Part shown: positions 6,891 to 8,716 of the stretch, piece by piece
Position numbering within the stretch: the stretch's first letter is position 1
Layout of the letters: the number at the start of each line of letters is the position of its first letter
Origin: an uncultured Acetatifactor sp.
GTDB lineage: Bacteria; Bacillota; Clostridia; Lachnospirales; Lachnospiraceae
DNA: 8,716 nt
Assembly: GCA_910585615.1 (NCBI GenBank)
Contig: CAJUFO010000101.1
Span: 3,782 to 12,497 of the forward strand
Direction of reading: 5' to 3'
Made by a program: the position numbers and the translations under genes
The notes under the pieces: generated by a model
Databases searched by the model: none
Seen by the model: only the letters and a program-made list of their open reading frames with translations
What the model was told of the DNA's origin: nothing

Positions 6891-7124
6891 TCACATCTCG
6901 ATGCCCTTGGCCGTCAGATAGTCCATCACGTCCTTCACCGTGTTCAGCTTCTCCAGCTCCTCGGAGGGAATCTCCACGTCGAATTCGTCCTCCAGCGCCA
7001 TCACCAGCTCGAACAGATCCAGGGAATCCGCGTCCAAATCCTCTTTAAAGCTGGTCTCCTCCGTAATCGCCGCCCCTTCCGCGTTCAGCTTCTCCTCGAT
7101 GATTTCTTTCAGTTTCTCAAACAT
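6891..7124 (-). CDS. acpP: Acyl carrier protein
   Basis: AcpP carries the growing acyl chain on a phosphopantetheine arm and delivers it to every enzyme encoded in this operon. The product is 77 residues and strongly acidic, as expected. The attachment site Ser34 is in DADSLDLFELVMALE, the conserved DSL motif at the start of helix II, followed by EDEFDVEIP. The frame is open up to 7181, but the start at 7124 has AAGGAGAA in front of it (core GGAG eight bases upstream) and gives the standard N-terminus MFEKLKEII. It is the first gene of the operon, about 98 bases after the predicted transcription start. In most relatives fabH and a MarR-type regulator precede acpP; here the gene upstream is an unrelated, divergent glycosidase. 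Confidence 0.97.
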   Translation of the reverse strand: MFEKLKEIIEEKLNAEGAAITEETSFKEDLDADSLDLFELVMALEDEFDVEIPSEELEKLNTVKDVMDYLTAKGIEM

Positions 7125-7190
7125 AGCCGGTTCTCCTTTTCCTTTTACATAGTTTTCATTACCGCAAGATATAGTTTGCAATTCAAGTTA

Positions 7191-7203
7191 TTTGACCTTC
7201 AAA
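7191..7203. promoter_or_regulatory. Second, imperfect FabT-like operator
   Basis: The sequence TTTGA-CCT-TCAAA is an inverted repeat with the same half-sites and 3-base spacing as the better site at 7206-7220. The two centres are 16 bases apart. It lies in the acpP 5' leader. It may be a secondary binding site for the same MarR-family repressor; this rests on sequence similarity alone. Confidence 0.45.
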
Positions 7204-7205
7204 AT

Positions 7206-7220
7206 ATTTGATAATCAAAT
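7206..7220. promoter_or_regulatory. FabT-type operator at the acpP transcription start
   Basis: The 15-base palindrome ATTTGAT-A-ATCAAAT is perfect. On the minus strand its core reads TTTGATTATCAAA, the box known for FabT, the MarR-family repressor of fatty acid synthesis in streptococci, lactococci and enterococci. It begins two or three bases after the predicted start site, so a bound repressor would block initiation or early elongation. FabT binds more tightly with long-chain acyl-ACP as co-repressor, which would link operon output to end product. No regulator gene is in the window. Confidence 0.7.
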
Positions 7221-7228
7221 TATTTTGA

Positions 7229-7257
7229 ATAATAGCGCTTTCCTAAAGAAATGTCAA
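7229..7257 (-). promoter_or_regulatory. Sigma-A promoter of the acpP-fabK-fabD-fabG-fabF-fabZ-accDA operon
   Basis: On the minus strand a perfect -35 TTGACA (7252-7257) is followed by a 17-base spacer and a -10 TATTAT (7229-7234, five of six consensus). Transcription should start near 7222-7223, giving a leader of about 98 bases before acpP. The FabT-like palindrome directly follows. This is the strongest promoter match in the window. Confidence 0.8.
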
Positions 7258-7264
7258 TAGAAAA

Positions 7265-7294
7265 ACTAGTATTTTTTGAAAAATATAGTATAAT
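7265..7294 (+). promoter_or_regulatory. Candidate promoter of the GH28 gene
   Basis: A perfect TATAAT (7289-7294) lies 55 bases before the predicted GH28 start codon. The -35 position at 17 bases reads CTAGTA, a poor match. An imperfect inverted repeat (7265-7276 against 7279-7289, ACTA and ATTTTT half-sites with one bulge) fills the spacer and -35 area, suggesting a regulator site. It abuts the divergent acpP promoter, whose -35 ends at 7257. Confidence 0.4.
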
Positions 7295-7349
7295 TGGATG
7301 TAGAAGATACAGTCAACCGGGTTCATTTATCAAAGGAGCAATAACACAA

Positions 7350-8666
7350 ATGTCATCCTACACAATACCAGAGGCCACGGGCGCCTCTATCCGCCCCAGG
7401 AACCTGTTAAAGCACAAGAATTTCCTCATCACCGATTTCGGTGCCAATGAAAGCGCTGCCCCGGCCGTCAACACACAGGCCATCAACAGCGCCATTCAGG
7501 CGGCTTCCATGGAGGGCGGTACTGTAGTCGTACCGGAGGGAACCTTCCACACCTATACCATCCTCCTGAAAAGCAATGTGAATCTCTATCTGTCGGAGGG
7601 TTCCGTGGTGTCGGCTGCCAGAACCGATATGCATGGTTCTTACGGCTTACAGCCCGGCGAGGGAGGCAATTATCAGGAACCGGAGGTAAATCGCTATGTA
7701 GGCCTGCAGGACCACGGACATTCCTACTTCTCCAACAGCCTAATCTACGGCACCGATCTGGAGAATATCATGATTTACGGCAAAGGCCTGATTACGGGGG
7801 GACGCCTTGACGAAAAAAGCGGCATTCTGGAGCATGTGCTTCAGGGCGGCGATCCGCAGGAGCCCATGTCCCGGGAGGCTAAGGGGCATCAGGAGGAGTG
7901 GTTCGGCAATAAGGGAATCGCTCTGGTTCGCTGCGAAAACGTAGTCTTAGAGGACTTTTCCGTCACCTTAGGCGGCCATTTCGCCATTATTGCGGAAGGC
8001 TGCAAGAACCTGTATGCGAATCATATCCTGGTGGACACCATAAGGGACGCTTTCGATATCGACTGCTGCCGTGACGTGACAGTGCGGCATACCATCTGCA
8101 ACTCCCTCACCGACGAGAGCCTGTGTCTGAAGGCATCCTTCGGAGCGGGCATCTTCGAACCCCTGACAAATGTACTGATAGAGGACTGCACTGTATGCGG
8201 CTATGATGCGGGCAGCGTCTATGCCGGGGAATATACAAGAGACAAGCTAATCGCCGTGGACCGCTGCGGCCCTACAGGACGGCTGAAGTTCGGCTCCGAG
8301 GCCACCTGCGGCTATCATCTGGTGACGATCAGGCGGGTGCGGTTCGAGAGATCCAGAGGCTTCGGCATGGAGTCCGTGGACTGCTCCTCTCTGACTAATG
8401 TCATCTTCGAGGACTGCGTCCTGGACAATGTGTCCAGCTCGCCCATCTTCCTGCGGGCCGGCGACAGAGCCAGGTTCCCGGTGACAGGAAATGCCTCGTC
8501 CTCCGCCTATCCGGCTTCGGATACCGATGTTCGCCTGGACGACAGGAGCTGGGTGCTGCCCAACGAGAGGGCCTACCACTGCTATCCCGCCAGGCGCTAT
8601 GCCCCTCATTATAACCGGACGAAGACCGTGACCGTGGACGGGCATTCCTCCTTTGAAATCGTATAA
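7350..8666 (+). CDS. Glycoside hydrolase family 28-type protein (pectin or rhamnogalacturonan side), possibly shortened
   Basis: This gene probably encodes an intracellular hydrolase of galacturonic acid-containing oligosaccharides. The product is 438 residues, with no signal peptide or membrane segment. The N-terminus shows the GH28 pattern: FGANES near 30, then GGTVVVPEGTF and LLKSNVNLYLSEGSVV, then right-handed beta-helix repeats. Against polygalacturonase, Asp233 (IRDAFDID) and Asp255-Glu256 (TDESLCLK) align with the three catalytic Asp, with Glu in place of the third. Arg311 and Lys313 (GRLKFGSE) match the R-x-K motif. The GHG histidine is not seen; GYDAGS (284-289) lies in that region. 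A start at 7251 would overlap both promoters, so the ATG at 7350, with AAAGGAG eleven bases upstream, is preferred. The C-terminus stops soon after the segment FLRAGDRARFPVTG, earlier than I would expect, so truncation is possible. Exact substrate is unknown. Confidence 0.75.
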   Translation: MSSYTIPEATGASIRPRNLLKHKNFLITDFGANESAAPAVNTQAINSAIQAASMEGGTVVVPEGTFHTYTILLKSNVNLYLSEGSVVSAARTDMHGSYGLQPGEGGNYQEPEVNRYVGLQDHGHSYFSNSLIYGTDLENIMIYGKGLITGGRLDEKSGILEHVLQGGDPQEPMSREAKGHQEEWFGNKGIALVRCENVVLEDFSVTLGGHFAIIAEGCKNLYANHILVDTIRDAFDIDCCRDVTVRHTICNSLTDESLCLKASFGAGIFEPLTNVLIEDCTVCGYDAGSVYAGEYTRDKLIAVDRCGPTGRLKFGSEATCGYHLVTIRRVRFERSRGFGMESVDCSSLTNVIFEDCVLDNVSSSPIFLRAGDRARFPVTGNASSSAYPASDTDVRLDDRSWVLPNERAYHCYPARRYAPHYNRTKTVTVDGHSSFEIV

Positions 8667-8716
8667 CTTCTCGGAATCTTCAACCCTTATTTCATGGGGC
8701 TTTCAGAACCTATTTT

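Noticed and set aside
6817..6894. GTG start of fabK at 6894 overlapping the acpP stop
   Set aside because: The extra 26 residues show no FabK similarity and the known N-terminus MKTRITELL begins at 6816, although translational coupling by the GTGA overlap cannot be ruled out.
4315..6921. 868-residue open frame on the plus strand, opposite fabG, fabD and fabK
   Set aside because: It spans three secure genes and their gaps in antisense. Its translation is rich in His, Arg, Gly and Pro without domains, as expected for a shadow frame in GC-rich DNA.
7251..7349. Upstream extension of the GH28 protein to the ATG at 7251
   Set aside because: The segment covers the acpP -35 box and the candidate GH28 promoter, is AT-rich, and lacks GH28 similarity. 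The ATG at 7350 has a ribosome site.

Overview
The window looks like a chromosomal segment of a fairly GC-rich, Gram-positive anaerobe of the Clostridia, most likely Lachnospiraceae-like. This is inferred from the Firmicutes order of the type II fatty acid synthesis genes, the use of FabK as enoyl reductase, strong AGGAGG-type ribosome binding sites, a FabT-type operator and a neighbouring pectin-type GH28 gene. Species cannot be named from the sequence.

Layout. Positions 1-227 hold two near-identical copies of a roughly 100-base palindromic repeat, and the array probably continues past the left edge. From 7257 down to 243, on the minus strand, lies one fatty acid synthesis operon. In transcription order it is promoter and operator, acpP, fabK, fabD, fabG, fabF, fabZ, and an accD-accA fusion. 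From about 7265 rightwards, on the plus strand, is a divergently transcribed intracellular GH28-type glycosidase gene ending at 8666. The last 50 bases hold no recognisable feature. No gene-free stretch exceeds 300 bases.

How the genes work together. AccDA is the carboxyltransferase half of acetyl-CoA carboxylase and makes malonyl-CoA. FabD moves malonyl onto the acyl carrier protein AcpP. FabF condenses, FabG reduces the ketone, FabZ dehydrates, and FabK reduces the enoyl-ACP, completing each elongation cycle. Compared with the order well known from Clostridium acetobutylicum and Streptococcus pneumoniae (MarR regulator-fabH-acpP-fabK-fabD-fabG-fabF-accB-fabZ-accC-accD-accA), the regulator, fabH, accB and accC are absent here. 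The pathway therefore cannot be complete from this locus: initiation (FabH) and the biotin half of the carboxylase (AccB, AccC) must come from elsewhere.

Points of most interest are the near-consensus promoter with a FabT-like palindrome at its start site; the selective absence of fabH, accB and accC; the palindromic repeat pair at the operon's 3' end, with a possible scrap of the same repeat at the fabZ/accDA junction where accC would be expected; and several long, hairpin-bearing gaps inside the operon. I found no clearly new biological system; the unusual parts are regulatory and architectural.
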